DNA of 51,076 nucleotides from Candidatus Sysuiplasma acidicola (GCA_019721035.1 JAHEAA010000010.1:21667-72742); one strand, 5' to 3'. Shown: positions 36,900-45,418, counted from the first letter of the stretch. Notes: generated by a model from the sequence alone, not told the origin. A program made the numbers and translations.

Positions 36900-37804
36900 T
36901 GCAGACGCTCGAAATAATACTGGCAGCGGCTCTGCTGGCTGCTGTTGCGCTTGTTGCAGGAAATAACCTGAGTGCGTGTGTGGGCACCGCTATCGGCGCC
37001 GGGATACTGAGCAGGAGGGCCGGCATTGCACTCGGCATTGCTGGATACATAGCCGGACTGCTGCTTCAGGGGAGTTCCATGATTTATGCCGTGCACAAGC
37101 TGCTTCCATCCCCCTCCGCGCTACTCGTGACGGAAGCGCTTTCCGTTACCGTTGCCATATTCATAATAGGTCATCTGATGAAGGCGCCGCTGTCGCTGAC
37201 TATGTCGCTCGTAGGCCTTATAACAGGCATTTCAGTGGCTCATCATCTGACGGTCGACAGCGCTTATTTCAGCGAAGTTGCCGTGATGTGGGTCATAGCA
37301 CCCGTTCTGGCCATTGTATCATCATACGCACTCACAAAGATCCTCAGCAGGTCTGACACTGCAGACATCTGGAGACGCGTTTCCGTGTTCAAAATACTCC
37401 TGCTGGTGATGTCGTTCCTCGCGGCTTATGTCCTGGGAGCCAACACCGTTGCACTGATGGTTGCTGTTGCCGGATTCAACACGATTGACATCGGTGTTGC
37501 AATAATTGCAGTCATAGCAGGTTGTTCTCTGCTCAGTTCCAGGGAACTCAAGAGGGTAGGGCACGATCTCTTTTCGCTCAGATATTCAAACGCACTTGTG
37601 ACGCTCGCAAACTCAGTAATTCTTGTTGAAATGGCAACGCTGTTCGGTATACCGCTGTCCAACACACAGACACTGTCCGCGGGTGTCTTCGGCTCCGGCC
37701 TTTCTTATAGACAGCGTTATATCTCAGTCAAACCGTTCGCCGTCATAGTAGGCGGATGGATACTTGCCCCGGCAATCAGTTTCCTTGTGGGTTACATACT
37801 CTAA
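36899..37804 (+). CDS. PiT-family inorganic phosphate transporter
   Basis: A 301-residue membrane protein with about 9-10 helices. It shows the PiT signature twice: GNNLSACVGTAIGAG near residue 22 (family: G-A-N-D-x-A-N...GT) and IPLSNTQTLSAGVFGSGLS near the C-terminus (family: P-x-S-x-T-x). PiT proteins take up phosphate with Na+ or H+. Here the first Asn pair replaces the more common Asn-Asp, a mild variation. The upstream PhoU-like gene is translationally coupled. A GTG at 36896 is an alternative start. Confidence 0.9.
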   Translation: MQTLEIILAAALLAAVALVAGNNLSACVGTAIGAGILSRRAGIALGIAGYIAGLLLQGSSMIYAVHKLLPSPSALLVTEALSVTVAIFIIGHLMKAPLSLTMSLVGLITGISVAHHLTVDSAYFSEVAVMWVIAPVLAIVSSYALTKILSRSDTADIWRRVSVFKILLLVMSFLAAYVLGANTVALMVAVAGFNTIDIGVAIIAVIAGCSLLSSRELKRVGHDLFSLRYSNALVTLANSVILVEMATLFGIPLSNTQTLSAGVFGSGLSYRQRYISVKPFAVIVGGWILAPAISFLVGYIL

Positions 37805-37842
37805 CAACTGCGAAACGAACTACGATTCTCGAGATAATGAAA

Positions 37843-37863
37843 ATAGTTAAACTATTAAGCTTA
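37843..37863. promoter_or_regulatory. Palindromic operator candidates before the SufR-like gene
   Basis: ATAGTT-A-AACTAT at 37843-37855 is a perfect inverted repeat, followed directly by the palindrome TAAGCTTA (37856-37863). They overlap or abut the probable TATA box (TTATTAAA at 37861-37868) of the regulator gene at 37908, so autoregulation is likely. This is inferred from position only. Confidence 0.45.
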
Positions 37864-37907
37864 TTAAAACATAACCTCTCATATCAGGGACAGGGAAGAA
37901 ATAAAAC

Positions 37908-38594
37908 ATGACGGGAAGAAAGCACTACAATCCGGAGAATGAACTTGTCAGCACAGACATTATGGATAAGGCCAATCACTCCACGCGGAACGCAATCGTG
38001 GCACTGGTAAAGCAGAATGGGGAGACAAACATGAAGAGCATCGCCACGTCACTTGGCATAAGCAAGATGGCTGTGAGCAAACATCTCTCAAATCTTGAGC
38101 GGGACAGACTGGTTCAGAAGAAGGTTGTGAGATCCGGCGTCGGTAGGCCGGAATACAGGTATTCACTGACGCCAAATGCGCATTATCTCTTCCCCACGTC
38201 CTATCCATATATGGCGTTGTCTGCGCTCTCCTTCATTGAAGAGAAAGTCGGGAAGATCGGCATATCCGAGTTCTTCGAACGCAGGAAGGGAGAGCTGATT
38301 GAGCGTTACTCGTCGAGACTCACCGGACTGTCACTTGAGGACAAGGTCACGGAACTAGCCAAAATCAGGGAGGAAGAGGGATTTCTTGCCGAATCCGACA
38401 GGCTCTCTGACGGCACCGAAGTTCTCGCAGAGCACAATTGCCCTCTGATGCAGGTTGCCACGCGTTACAACGCCGCATGCACTGTAGAGCTGGAGCTGTT
38501 CAGGGCACTGCTCGGTGAGAAGGTTGAGCGCACGCACTGGATGGCTGACGGACAGCACATGTGCAGGTATCTGATCAGGCCCGTACGGGATTGA
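37908..38594 (+). CDS. SufR-like winged-helix iron-sulfur regulator (COG2345)
   Basis: A 228-residue regulator. Residues 20-90 form an ArsR/MarR-like winged helix (ETNMKSIATSLGISKMAVSK, then HLSNLERDRLVQKKVV and GVGRPEYRYSLT). The C-terminal part has the COG2345/SufR cysteine pattern: Cys178 in EHNCPL, Cys191 after 12 residues, and Cys219 in GQHMCRYLI. Cyanobacterial SufR has Cys-X12-Cys-X13-Cys-X14-Cys; the third Cys is missing here, and in SufR three Cys can be enough to hold the 4Fe-4S cluster. It probably senses iron-sulfur state and represses its targets; no suf genes lie next to it. Palindromes upstream suggest self-control. Confidence 0.8.
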   Translation: MTGRKHYNPENELVSTDIMDKANHSTRNAIVALVKQNGETNMKSIATSLGISKMAVSKHLSNLERDRLVQKKVVRSGVGRPEYRYSLTPNAHYLFPTSYPYMALSALSFIEEKVGKIGISEFFERRKGELIERYSSRLTGLSLEDKVTELAKIREEEGFLAESDRLSDGTEVLAEHNCPLMQVATRYNAACTVELELFRALLGEKVERTHWMADGQHMCRYLIRPVRD

Positions 38595-38664
38595 AAAACA
38601 GCACCGAACCCGCATGTGCCCATGTCACTGGGAATAAATAGAGAACACCCATTAGCCGTGGGCC

Positions 38665-39825
38665 ATGGATGACAGTGTGGATTATTTCAGCGAGCTCGGC
38701 GAACAGGTGAGGGCGCTGCTGCCTGAGTGCATTGAACTCAGGAGGACATTGCATATGCATCCTGAACTGTCGCTGTCGGAAACTGAGACGGTGGCGACGC
38801 TTACCGCCTTCCTGAAAAGGCACGGCCTTTCTCCCGTCAGCGCAGACTTTCCGTCCGTTATTTGCGACACAGGTCCGGAACCTGTGATTGCACTCAGGGC
38901 AGACATGGACGCGCTGCCCGTTAAAGAGAATTCAGGAGAGGTGTTTTCAAGCAGGAATGAGGGAGTGATGCATGCGTGCGGACACGACGCGCATTCGGCA
39001 ATACTCACAGGTGCCGGCGTCCTGATCAGGAAGAGAGGGAGGACGAGGGCAAGACTGATTTTTCAGCCCGCGGAAGAGATAGGAAAGGGGGCAAGCATGA
39101 TGATTGGATCCAATGTCCTGAACGGCATAAAACTGATATTTGGCCTCCATGTCTGGCCCTCTCTGGACACCGGAACCGTAGCGATACTCGACGGCCCAGC
39201 AATGGCAGCATTCGATGAGTTTTCAATAAAAATATCCGGCGGAGGGGGGCACGGTGCATATCCGCACCTGGCAAAGGATACGATTCTTGCAGCTTCGTCG
39301 ATTGTGACAAGCGCAAACTGGCTCGTTTCCAGAATTATTGATCCTGTCCAGAGCGCGGTTCTTTCATTCGGAAGCATACAGGGAGGAAAAGCGGCAAATG
39401 TCATACCCTCTGATGTAACAATGAGCGGAACAATTAGAACTTTTTCCGGGGAGGTTCGTGACAGGCTCATGGACGGGCTCCGGCGAGTGTGTGACAGGAC
39501 GGCCGGACTGTTCGGTGTCAACGTGACCATAGACTGGCGGTCCAGCAGCCCGCCGGTCGTCAATGACGCCTCGTTTGCCTCCGGCTGCAGAACAATAGCA
39601 TCATCATTCATGAAGAACGTCGAGTGCAGCAGGACTATGGGAAGCGAAGATTTCGCATTTTACCTTCAGAAGGTGAAGGGGGCCTTTGCATTCCTTGGCA
39701 CAGGGAAAGATGAGGGCACGAGGGCCTCAAAGCACAGCTCTGCATTCAGGCTTGACGAGGAGGCGATTTATTATGGAATCATGCTTGAAACAGCGATCGC
39801 AGAAGGCGCGATGAAACAGGATTGA
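38665..39825 (+). CDS. M20 family amidohydrolase/peptidase
   Basis: A 386-residue M20D-type metallohydrolase. It has ALRADMDALPV, HACGHDAHSAI (metal-binding Cys and His), FQPAEE (catalytic Glu pair), the inserted dimerisation domain (GGHGAYPH, then IQGGKAANVIPS) and a C-terminal GSEDFAFYL. Members hydrolyse N-acyl amino acids, hippurate, IAA-conjugates or similar. The substrate here cannot be told. Start is ATG at 38665; the gene lies 70 bases after the SufR-like gene and 38 bases before a GNAT-like gene, so an operon with the latter is plausible. Confidence 0.92.
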   Translation: MDDSVDYFSELGEQVRALLPECIELRRTLHMHPELSLSETETVATLTAFLKRHGLSPVSADFPSVICDTGPEPVIALRADMDALPVKENSGEVFSSRNEGVMHACGHDAHSAILTGAGVLIRKRGRTRARLIFQPAEEIGKGASMMIGSNVLNGIKLIFGLHVWPSLDTGTVAILDGPAMAAFDEFSIKISGGGGHGAYPHLAKDTILAASSIVTSANWLVSRIIDPVQSAVLSFGSIQGGKAANVIPSDVTMSGTIRTFSGEVRDRLMDGLRRVCDRTAGLFGVNVTIDWRSSSPPVVNDASFASGCRTIASSFMKNVECSRTMGSEDFAFYLQKVKGAFAFLGTGKDEGTRASKHSSAFRLDEEAIYYGIMLETAIAEGAMKQD

Positions 39826-39863
39826 CAGAACTCGAGTGTGAAATTCAACAACTGTGAACTGAC

Positions 39864-40691
39864 ATGACTGACATAAAGGAAATATCGGAACCGGAAGAGA
39901 TGAAAAAAATATTTCCGGTGGCCAGCAGCGCCTGGGGCATGGAAAAACCGGAGTCTTTAATAAGCGATGTTCTGAATGCCATGCGATTTCATGGCGGGCT
40001 GGTTCTAGGCGCATATGACGGTGAGCGGCTGATAGGCTTCCAGTTCAGCTTTATAGGCAGGAAAAACAGCACCTTCTATCTCTATTCCCATATGACCGGC
40101 GTTCTTGAGGAGAAGAAGTATGCAGGCACCGGCTTCATGCTCAAGACAGCACAGAAGGAGTGGGCCATGCAGAAAGGGTACAGCATAGTGGTGTGGACAT
40201 TCGATCCGCTGATGTCGCTGAACGGCAATTTCAATATCAGGAAACTCGGTGCCATAGGCAGGACTTACCTCGTCAATTTTTACGGAACCATGACTGACAG
40301 ACTCAACACCGGCGTCGAGACCGACAGATTCGTCGCGGAATGGTGGATTCACAGAAACAGGGTTCCTTCGGCGTTTGAGCCCGAGCAATATGCACGAGCC
40401 GACGAGACCGTCGAAATTGCTTCGGGCATGAGGCGCATAACGTCAATCAGTTTTCCGGATGAAAACAGCGTCGTTGTGGAAATACCGGCGGACTTCATAG
40501 CTGTCAAGAAACACAGTCTGGAGCTTGCTGCGGAATGGAGGGAAAAAACAAGGCAAATCTTCAGAACAATGTTCATGAGAGGATATGCCGTGACATCGTT
40601 TACCGGCGCCGATGGCAGAAGCTATTACCTCCTTGAAAGAGGTGCATCGGCCGCCGGTTACTGCGGTGAAAGAGTATTCACCCAGGAGTGA
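39864..40691 (+). CDS. GNAT-superfamily protein (COG3375-like)
   Basis: A 275-residue protein of the predicted GNAT group seen beside M20 hydrolases. The fold is suggested by GLVLGAYDGERLIGFQFSF, the acetyl-CoA loop-like EEKKYAGTGFMLKTAQKEW and IVVWTFDPLMSLNGNFNIRK LG-type motif B followed by GAIGRTYLVNFYG. The usual R-x-x-G-x-G loop is changed to K-Y-A-G-T-G. The second half is characteristic of this group, function unknown. It follows the M20 gene closely, so a link in amino-acid acyl chemistry is possible. Confidence 0.75.
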   Translation: MTDIKEISEPEEMKKIFPVASSAWGMEKPESLISDVLNAMRFHGGLVLGAYDGERLIGFQFSFIGRKNSTFYLYSHMTGVLEEKKYAGTGFMLKTAQKEWAMQKGYSIVVWTFDPLMSLNGNFNIRKLGAIGRTYLVNFYGTMTDRLNTGVETDRFVAEWWIHRNRVPSAFEPEQYARADETVEIASGMRRITSISFPDENSVVVEIPADFIAVKKHSLELAAEWREKTRQIFRTMFMRGYAVTSFTGADGRSYYLLERGASAAGYCGERVFTQE

Positions 40692-40694
40692 ATA

Positions 40695-40782
40695 TGCCGC
40701 AGACCGGATTTGAACCGGCGACTTTGAGATATCCGTGTGGAACACTTCAGTCTCACACTCTCCCAGTCTGAGTTACTGCGGC
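40695..40782 (-). tRNA. tRNA-Phe (GAA) with about 14-nt intron
   Basis: On the minus strand: acceptor GCCGCAG/CTGCGGC with discriminator A, D arm AACTCAGACTGGGAGAGT as in archaeal tRNA-Phe, anticodon stem TGAGA/TCTCA, variable AAGTC and T arm GCCGG-TTCAAAT-CCGGT. The loop is 21 nt; with anticodon GAA at 40748-40746 (minus direction) and the 37/38 site, the intron is 14 nt, about 40744-40731. CTG and CGG can pair to form part of a relaxed bulge-helix-bulge, with bulge ATA at the 3' site. CCA is not encoded. Confidence 0.9.
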
Positions 40783-41034
40783 GCGCCGCTCAAGTAATCG
40801 CTGCAGATATTTAATTTGAATTGTGATGTGGCTCTAAAGCGGAATAATCTCTCAGCATGTAGTGTGCAGCCGCCCGTTGTCCCTGTGCCTGCTCATGGTG
40901 ATAAGCTCTGTCTTCTGCACCACGCTTAAGTACAACAGTTGTTATTGAAAGACTGCAAACAGTCTTAACAGCTGCCATTAGCCGCCGGGCCGGACGGACT
41001 GTAGAAGCTGCAATGTCAGGAAGTGCACTGAACT

Positions 41035-41478
41035 ATGATAATGATAAAGGGATGGGAGGTCAACACACTGGAAGCCAAACGCTTTTCCCAGGTAGGGGAA
41101 AAGATTGCCAACATACGCATAGATCACAACAGTACCGTGACATCGATGGCAGTTGTAGCGCTTGGCGACATAGCAATAGACTTCCGGTTCACGGCAAACT
41201 ACACTGGACTGGGATTCATAAAAATAGACGGCAGAATCATTGTTGCTGACGATGCCTCTGTGCCCGATGTAATTGTGAAAGAATGGAAGAAGACAGGCAA
41301 CATGCCGCCGGAATTTGCAAACATGGTCCACAATGCAGTAATGTCAAACTGTATTCCCACTGCACTGCTCGTATCGCGCGATCTTCAACTGCCCCCGCCA
41401 GTCCCGCTGCCGCACGTTGACGTGACGCAACAGAAGCCCGCGCCAAATCAGTCGGCAAAAGGAATGGAAGTCGCGTGA
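41035..41478 (+). CDS. Conserved-looking archaeal protein of unknown function, 147 aa
   Basis: A compact beta-rich domain (about 1-110): VNTLEAKRFSQVGEKIANIR, VTSMAVVALGDIAIDFRFTA, IKIDGRIIVADDASVPDVIV, followed by a Pro-rich, probably disordered tail (LPPPVPLPHVDV). It looks like a real cytosolic protein: no signal peptide or membrane segment. I do not recognise a family. The start may be the ATG at 41035 or 41041. It is convergent with the KaiC/coiled-coil gene, whose end lies 12 bases away, and about 250 bases after tRNA-Phe; that gap shows nothing else. Confidence 0.65.
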   Translation: MIMIKGWEVNTLEAKRFSQVGEKIANIRIDHNSTVTSMAVVALGDIAIDFRFTANYTGLGFIKIDGRIIVADDASVPDVIVKEWKKTGNMPPEFANMVHNAVMSNCIPTALLVSRDLQLPPPVPLPHVDVTQQKPAPNQSAKGMEVA

Positions 41479-41490
41479 CTGTGCATCCAT

Positions 41491-43134
41491 TCACTTTATA
41501 TGACCAAGTGTGAAGGATCCTATCACCAGGGAACGCTTGCTCGCCGTATACTTGATCTTGTCCCTGGTCTGTGTTTCGCATATGCCCTGTATCGACAGGA
41601 AATTGCTCTGGCCGTCTGTCATGAATTCCATTACGCCGTCCATGACCGAACTTATGATCTGGGCGTCCTGATCACCGATGATACCCTTTTCGATGCTGTA
41701 CATCGCGACGCATTTGTCCCTTTTCCTCTTTGCAACGAACGGTCTGAGGAGTCTGAATATGCTCCTTATGTCGTAGCTCGCACTCAGACTTGAAATCGAT
41801 CTGAATACCAGCCTGTAACTCTTCTTTTCCACTATATCATGAAGAGATTGCACCCTCTGTTCGACCAGCGTGTTTATTGTCTCGAGGTCCGAGCTGTTCT
41901 CCAGATATGCAGTATTTTCAAGCGTAGTTGTATCGCCGATGCCCCTGGAATACGCGTCAACGTAGAAGACAAGACCGAGTTTTTCATATTCTTCGTAGCC
42001 GTTGAGAACATTCTTCATCTCCTCTCGTATCTCGGGGATGGTTTTGTCTGTAGTAACCCAGATGAGAGGGACGCCTTTCTTAAGTCCTTCCGCCGCAAAT
42101 GCATTCATTGCAACTTCCTTGCCCACGAACGACGGTCCGTAAATGATAACCTGCGAGCCCGCGGGTATGCCTCCTAGCAGCAGATCGTCCAGTCTCGACG
42201 TGCCGGTCTTCACCTTATCCTGTTTGAGTTCGGCGACTGCCATTTCCTCGAATGCCACAATTTCCTTCCCGATGAGCGCATTCTCCCGCTGCTTCATGTC
42301 ACTCTCTTTCTGGGCAAGATATTTCTCCGCAGCCCTCAGTTTTTCTTCCTTCTGGGCTATCTGTTCCTGCAGAGACTCCAGTGACTTCTTGAGCTCGATC
42401 TCCTTGACAGAGCCGAGCTGCTGCTTCTTCATCTCAATCTGCCTGAGCTCCTCCTTGATGATCTCCTCTCTGTGCTGAAGATCCACTTCATGCTTGTTGA
42501 ACTCCTCTTCTTTGAACTTCAGCTTTGCTTCGAACTCCTTCATCCTTTCGTCTTTGAATCTGAGTTCGTTACGATAGTCATCTATTGCCTTTTCCCTTTC
42601 CTTCAGCTTCGCTTCCAGTTCGACCTGCAACTTGACGAGTTCCGTTACCTTCCTTTCCGCTTCGCCGGCGCCCATTACTGTCACAGACTCTATGGCTTTG
42701 ACCTCGCTGGTGAGCCTGCTTATTTTTGCCTCGGCTTCGGCGAGTTTCCTGCGAAGCTCCTCCTCTGTCGCGCTGGGCTCCCGAGGTCCTGGTTCGGTGG
42801 CCTGTTGTCTGCTCTCTCCTTCGCTGGCTGCTTCCTCCTGTATCTCGTCCTCGACGGTTTCAATGAACGGGCTCGTGAATTCGTCATCATTATTGGACAG
42901 CCATTTCACTATCGAGTTGAGTTCTGGATTGCTTTCCTCCTGTGGCCCGAACTGCTCCGTAACATCAAAATCCATATCGTCAGGGTTGTCCATCGATGCT
43001 GAGCCGTCATCCCCATTGGAATTGCTGTCATTCATCGAAAGCTGGCCACAGATAACACATCTATCCTCATCGTCAAGATTGCCTCCGCAGAGCCTGCACT
43101 TCATCTGCTGCGTCGTCCTGTCGTCGCCATTCAA
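41491..43134 (-). CDS. Zinc ribbon / coiled coil / KaiC-like fusion protein
   Basis: A 547-residue protein. A zinc ribbon at the start has Cys13/16/26/29 (CRLCGG...CVICGQ); 30-120 is acidic and probably disordered; 121-285 is a long coiled coil (LRRKLAEAEAKISRLTSEV, FKEEEFNKHEVDLQHREE); 305-547 is a KaiC/Rad55-like RecA domain with GTSRLDDLLLGGIPAGSQ, Walker A GPSFVGKE (333-340) and TTDKTIPEIREEM. The Walker B position is LVFRSISSL: the Asp is Arg445, so ATP hydrolysis is doubtful. These are the same parts as the adjacent genes at 18255 and 19218. Start: TTG at 43134 or, more likely by the TATA boxes near 43155 and 43174, ATG at 43104 just before the zinc ribbon. Role unknown. Confidence 0.85.
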   Translation of the reverse strand: MNGDDRTTQQMKCRLCGGNLDDEDRCVICGQLSMNDSNSNGDDGSASMDNPDDMDFDVTEQFGPQEESNPELNSIVKWLSNNDDEFTSPFIETVEDEIQEEAASEGESRQQATEPGPREPSATEEELRRKLAEAEAKISRLTSEVKAIESVTVMGAGEAERKVTELVKLQVELEAKLKEREKAIDDYRNELRFKDERMKEFEAKLKFKEEEFNKHEVDLQHREEIIKEELRQIEMKKQQLGSVKEIELKKSLESLQEQIAQKEEKLRAAEKYLAQKESDMKQRENALIGKEIVAFEEMAVAELKQDKVKTGTSRLDDLLLGGIPAGSQVIIYGPSFVGKEVAMNAFAAEGLKKGVPLIWVTTDKTIPEIREEMKNVLNGYEEYEKLGLVFYVDAYSRGIGDTTTLENTAYLENSSDLETINTLVEQRVQSLHDIVEKKSYRLVFRSISSLSASYDIRSIFRLLRPFVAKRKRDKCVAMYSIEKGIIGDQDAQIISSVMDGVMEFMTDGQSNFLSIQGICETQTRDKIKYTASKRSLVIGSFTLGHIK

Positions 43135-43218
43135 GCGGTTGCCCCGACGGTTTTATACTTGCTGTGTTCGTATATAACCGTTGCCGGCAAAATTTCAATG
43201 ATGGCAGCATTCGAGCCA

Positions 43219-44445
43219 TTACTTCGTCTTCAGATTTACTATATCTTTCGGCAGTGAGTATTCTTTGACGGCCAACTGCGTTGCAGTTCTCCAGTAAACA
43301 GTCGGGTAAACGAGCCTCTTCATTGTTGCCGCGCGCTTCTTGTTCTCGATTACTGCCTGGAATATCTCACGTATAACATCTTCAATCCTCTTTTCCCTTC
43401 TGAAACCGAGCGATGGCAATACACGGTGCTCAACCTCGTATATGTGTTCCTCCCTCTCGACTCTAGGGTTTTCGACATACTCGAACTCTGCATCTATCCC
43501 GAATTCCTTTCCAATTGTCTGCACTTTCTCTGCGAGCTGGAGTGTATCAAATATCTCGTCAATCTGGTTAACAACGCGATTGGCACCCTTGTCTGGAGGA
43601 TTGTCGTGAAGCAACGTCAGACAGTTTATGCTGTCATACAGCGAAAGGAATCCGCGTGTCTGTTTTCCTTTCCCGTAAATGAGCAGTTTGTTTAGCAGGA
43701 CGGCCTGGACGACATACTTGTTGATGACAGTGCCCCATATAGAATCAAAGTCAAATCTTGTGGCCAGTGCAGGGTTTGTGATTTCATCAATTCTTGTTCC
43801 GTAGACGACCCCCTGCATCACATCCGTGGCCCGCATGTCATATATTCGGTTTGCAAATGCGACGTTGTACGTATCGAAAATCTTGCTCAGGTGGTACCAG
43901 CTCTGGCCAGTCCTCGGAAACATGACGCTGGTCTTTTTGCCTTTTCGCTCAATTTCAAGATCTCCCTCGGCAATCTCTATGCCCGGTGTCCCGTATTCCC
44001 CCATGCTGCCCATTTTCAGAAGGTGCGCATCAGGCACATGCCTGACCATGGAAAACAGTATGTTCAGGTTTGTCGCTATGTTGTTCAATTCCGTGTAAAG
44101 CACGTGTTCCTGGTCAACCATGCTGAAAGGAGCAGATCTCTGCTGAGCCAGGTGCACAACCGTTTCTGGTTTGTATTTTGCAATTACCTTGTCCACTGAC
44201 TTTGGATCACGGGCATCGGCTTCAATGAATGTGAGGTTGCTTTTCCCTGTGACCTTGCCGTATGCGGCGAGTCGTTCCTTCATAGACTTTATAGGCACAA
44301 GAGTGTCTGATTTCACTGATTTGACCAGCCGTCTTGTGCAGAGGTTATCCACGAGAACGATCCTGTCGTTCCTTGTATTTCCCAGATGTATTGCCAAAGG
44401 CCATCCAATATAGCCGTCCGCTCCAAATATCACCGTGCTGCCCAT
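43219..44445 (-). CDS. agl3: UDP-sulfoquinovose synthase (SQD1/Agl3-like)
   Basis: A 408-residue extended SDR epimerase. It has the SQD1-type NAD motif FGADGYIGWPLAIHL, a DNLCTRR strand-2 Asp, HLAQQRSAPFSM, MGSMGEYGTPGIEI and Y-x-x-x-K in SWYHLSKIFDT, and later VVYGTRIDEI and TRGFLSLYDS. The plant/cyanobacterial SQD1 and Sulfolobus Agl3 make UDP-sulfoquinovose from UDP-glucose and sulfite; in Sulfolobus this sugar is part of the S-layer N-glycan. The start is ATG at 44445 (a GTG lies at 44454). A TATA-like GATTTATTAC at 44488-44497 (minus) gives a leader of about 22 nt. It is divergent from gmhA. Confidence 0.9.
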   Translation of the reverse strand: MGSTVIFGADGYIGWPLAIHLGNTRNDRIVLVDNLCTRRLVKSVKSDTLVPIKSMKERLAAYGKVTGKSNLTFIEADARDPKSVDKVIAKYKPETVVHLAQQRSAPFSMVDQEHVLYTELNNIATNLNILFSMVRHVPDAHLLKMGSMGEYGTPGIEIAEGDLEIERKGKKTSVMFPRTGQSWYHLSKIFDTYNVAFANRIYDMRATDVMQGVVYGTRIDEITNPALATRFDFDSIWGTVINKYVVQAVLLNKLLIYGKGKQTRGFLSLYDSINCLTLLHDNPPDKGANRVVNQIDEIFDTLQLAEKVQTIGKEFGIDAEFEYVENPRVEREEHIYEVEHRVLPSLGFRREKRIEDVIREIFQAVIENKKRAATMKRLVYPTVYWRTATQLAVKEYSLPKDIVNLKTK

Positions 44446-44661
44446 AATAAACACCAGACCGGAATAGTTGCTGACAAATTAGTAGGAGTAATAAATCTTT
44501 CTAATTCAAATATGCACGCATTCACATAGCAGATTGAGTTCATTACATCGCAATTCAATGATGGAAGGGTCCGAAAACCCTACATATAGGACAGATGGAA
44601 GAGTCTGTACCTCCATAGAAGGCGTTAGCCCTAACAGAACCACCGTGACCGACAGATCGTG

Positions 44662-44671
44662 CTTTTTATAG
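44662..44671 (+). promoter_or_regulatory. TATA-like box before gmhA
   Basis: CTTTTTATAG at 44662-44671; predicted transcript start near 44693, with GGTGA (44696-44700) just before the ATG at 44705. The gap 44446-44704 also contains the opposite promoter of the sulfoquinovose synthase gene and no gene. Confidence 0.5.
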
Positions 44672-44704
44672 TCGCGCCCGCGATTACGGGGCACTGGTGA
44701 GTCA

Positions 44705-45277
44705 ATGTCTGCGCAGATTGTGAAGGATATTAAGACAGAAATAGAAGAAGCCATAAGCGTTCACAAGTTGCTTCTTTCGATAATCGATGAAATAGCAGCT
44801 GCAGGCAATTTGCTCGCAGAAGCATACAAACATGGGGGAAAGATGGTGATATTCGGCAACGGCGGAAGCGCGGCGGATGCGCAGCACATTGCCGGAGAAC
44901 TTGTCGGCAGATTCAAGAAGGAACGAAAGGCGATTGATGCGACTGCCCTTTCAACGAATACATCGATATTGACTGCAATCGGGAACGACTATTCGTTCGA
45001 TGAAGTATTTGCCAGACAGGTTGAAGCCATATGCCGCCCTGGAGATGTCGTGATTGGCTTATCCACAAGTGGCAGATCCAGGAATGTGATTGAAGCATTG
45101 AAGAGAGCGAAAATTGTCGGATGCAGAGCAGTGGGATTGACTGGTGAATCGGGTTTTCCGGCTGGCATTGCGGAACTGTGTATCAAAGTTCCGTCAAAGA
45201 GCACGCAGAGAATACAGGAATGCCACATACTCATAGGACACATTCTGTCAGGCATTGTGGAGGCATCACTTTATTGA
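44705..45277 (+). CDS. gmhA: Phosphoheptose isomerase (SIS domain)
   Basis: A 190-residue SIS protein of GmhA length. It shows GGKMVIFGNGGSAADAQHIA and GELVGRF, then DYSFDEVFARQVEA, GLSTSGRSRNVIEALK and QECHILIGHILSGIVE, which contain the known active-site residues (Glu in AGEL, His in QECHILIGH). GmhA turns sedoheptulose 7-phosphate into a heptose 7-phosphate, the first step to nucleotide heptoses. In archaea these probably enter cell-surface glycans. Neighbouring divergent gene makes another surface sugar, UDP-sulfoquinovose. The other heptose genes (HldE, GmhB-like) are not seen. Confidence 0.9.
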   Translation: MSAQIVKDIKTEIEEAISVHKLLLSIIDEIAAAGNLLAEAYKHGGKMVIFGNGGSAADAQHIAGELVGRFKKERKAIDATALSTNTSILTAIGNDYSFDEVFARQVEAICRPGDVVIGLSTSGRSRNVIEALKRAKIVGCRAVGLTGESGFPAGIAELCIKVPSKSTQRIQECHILIGHILSGIVEASLY

Positions 45278-45418
45278 GCCGGTGTCCGGCGGCTTCAGCA
45301 GGAGGACAATCCGTGACGCTTATTGCGCGCATTCATTAGATTTGAGCACGATCCGCCCACGCGTTAGCTGCCCGGACCATCAGACAGCACACTGTTCAAG
45401 ACACGGGAAAAGATAATA

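Noticed and set aside
44506-44754. A minus-strand 82-residue frame in the agl3-gmhA gap
   Set aside because: It covers both promoters and the gmhA start, with no protein-like pattern.
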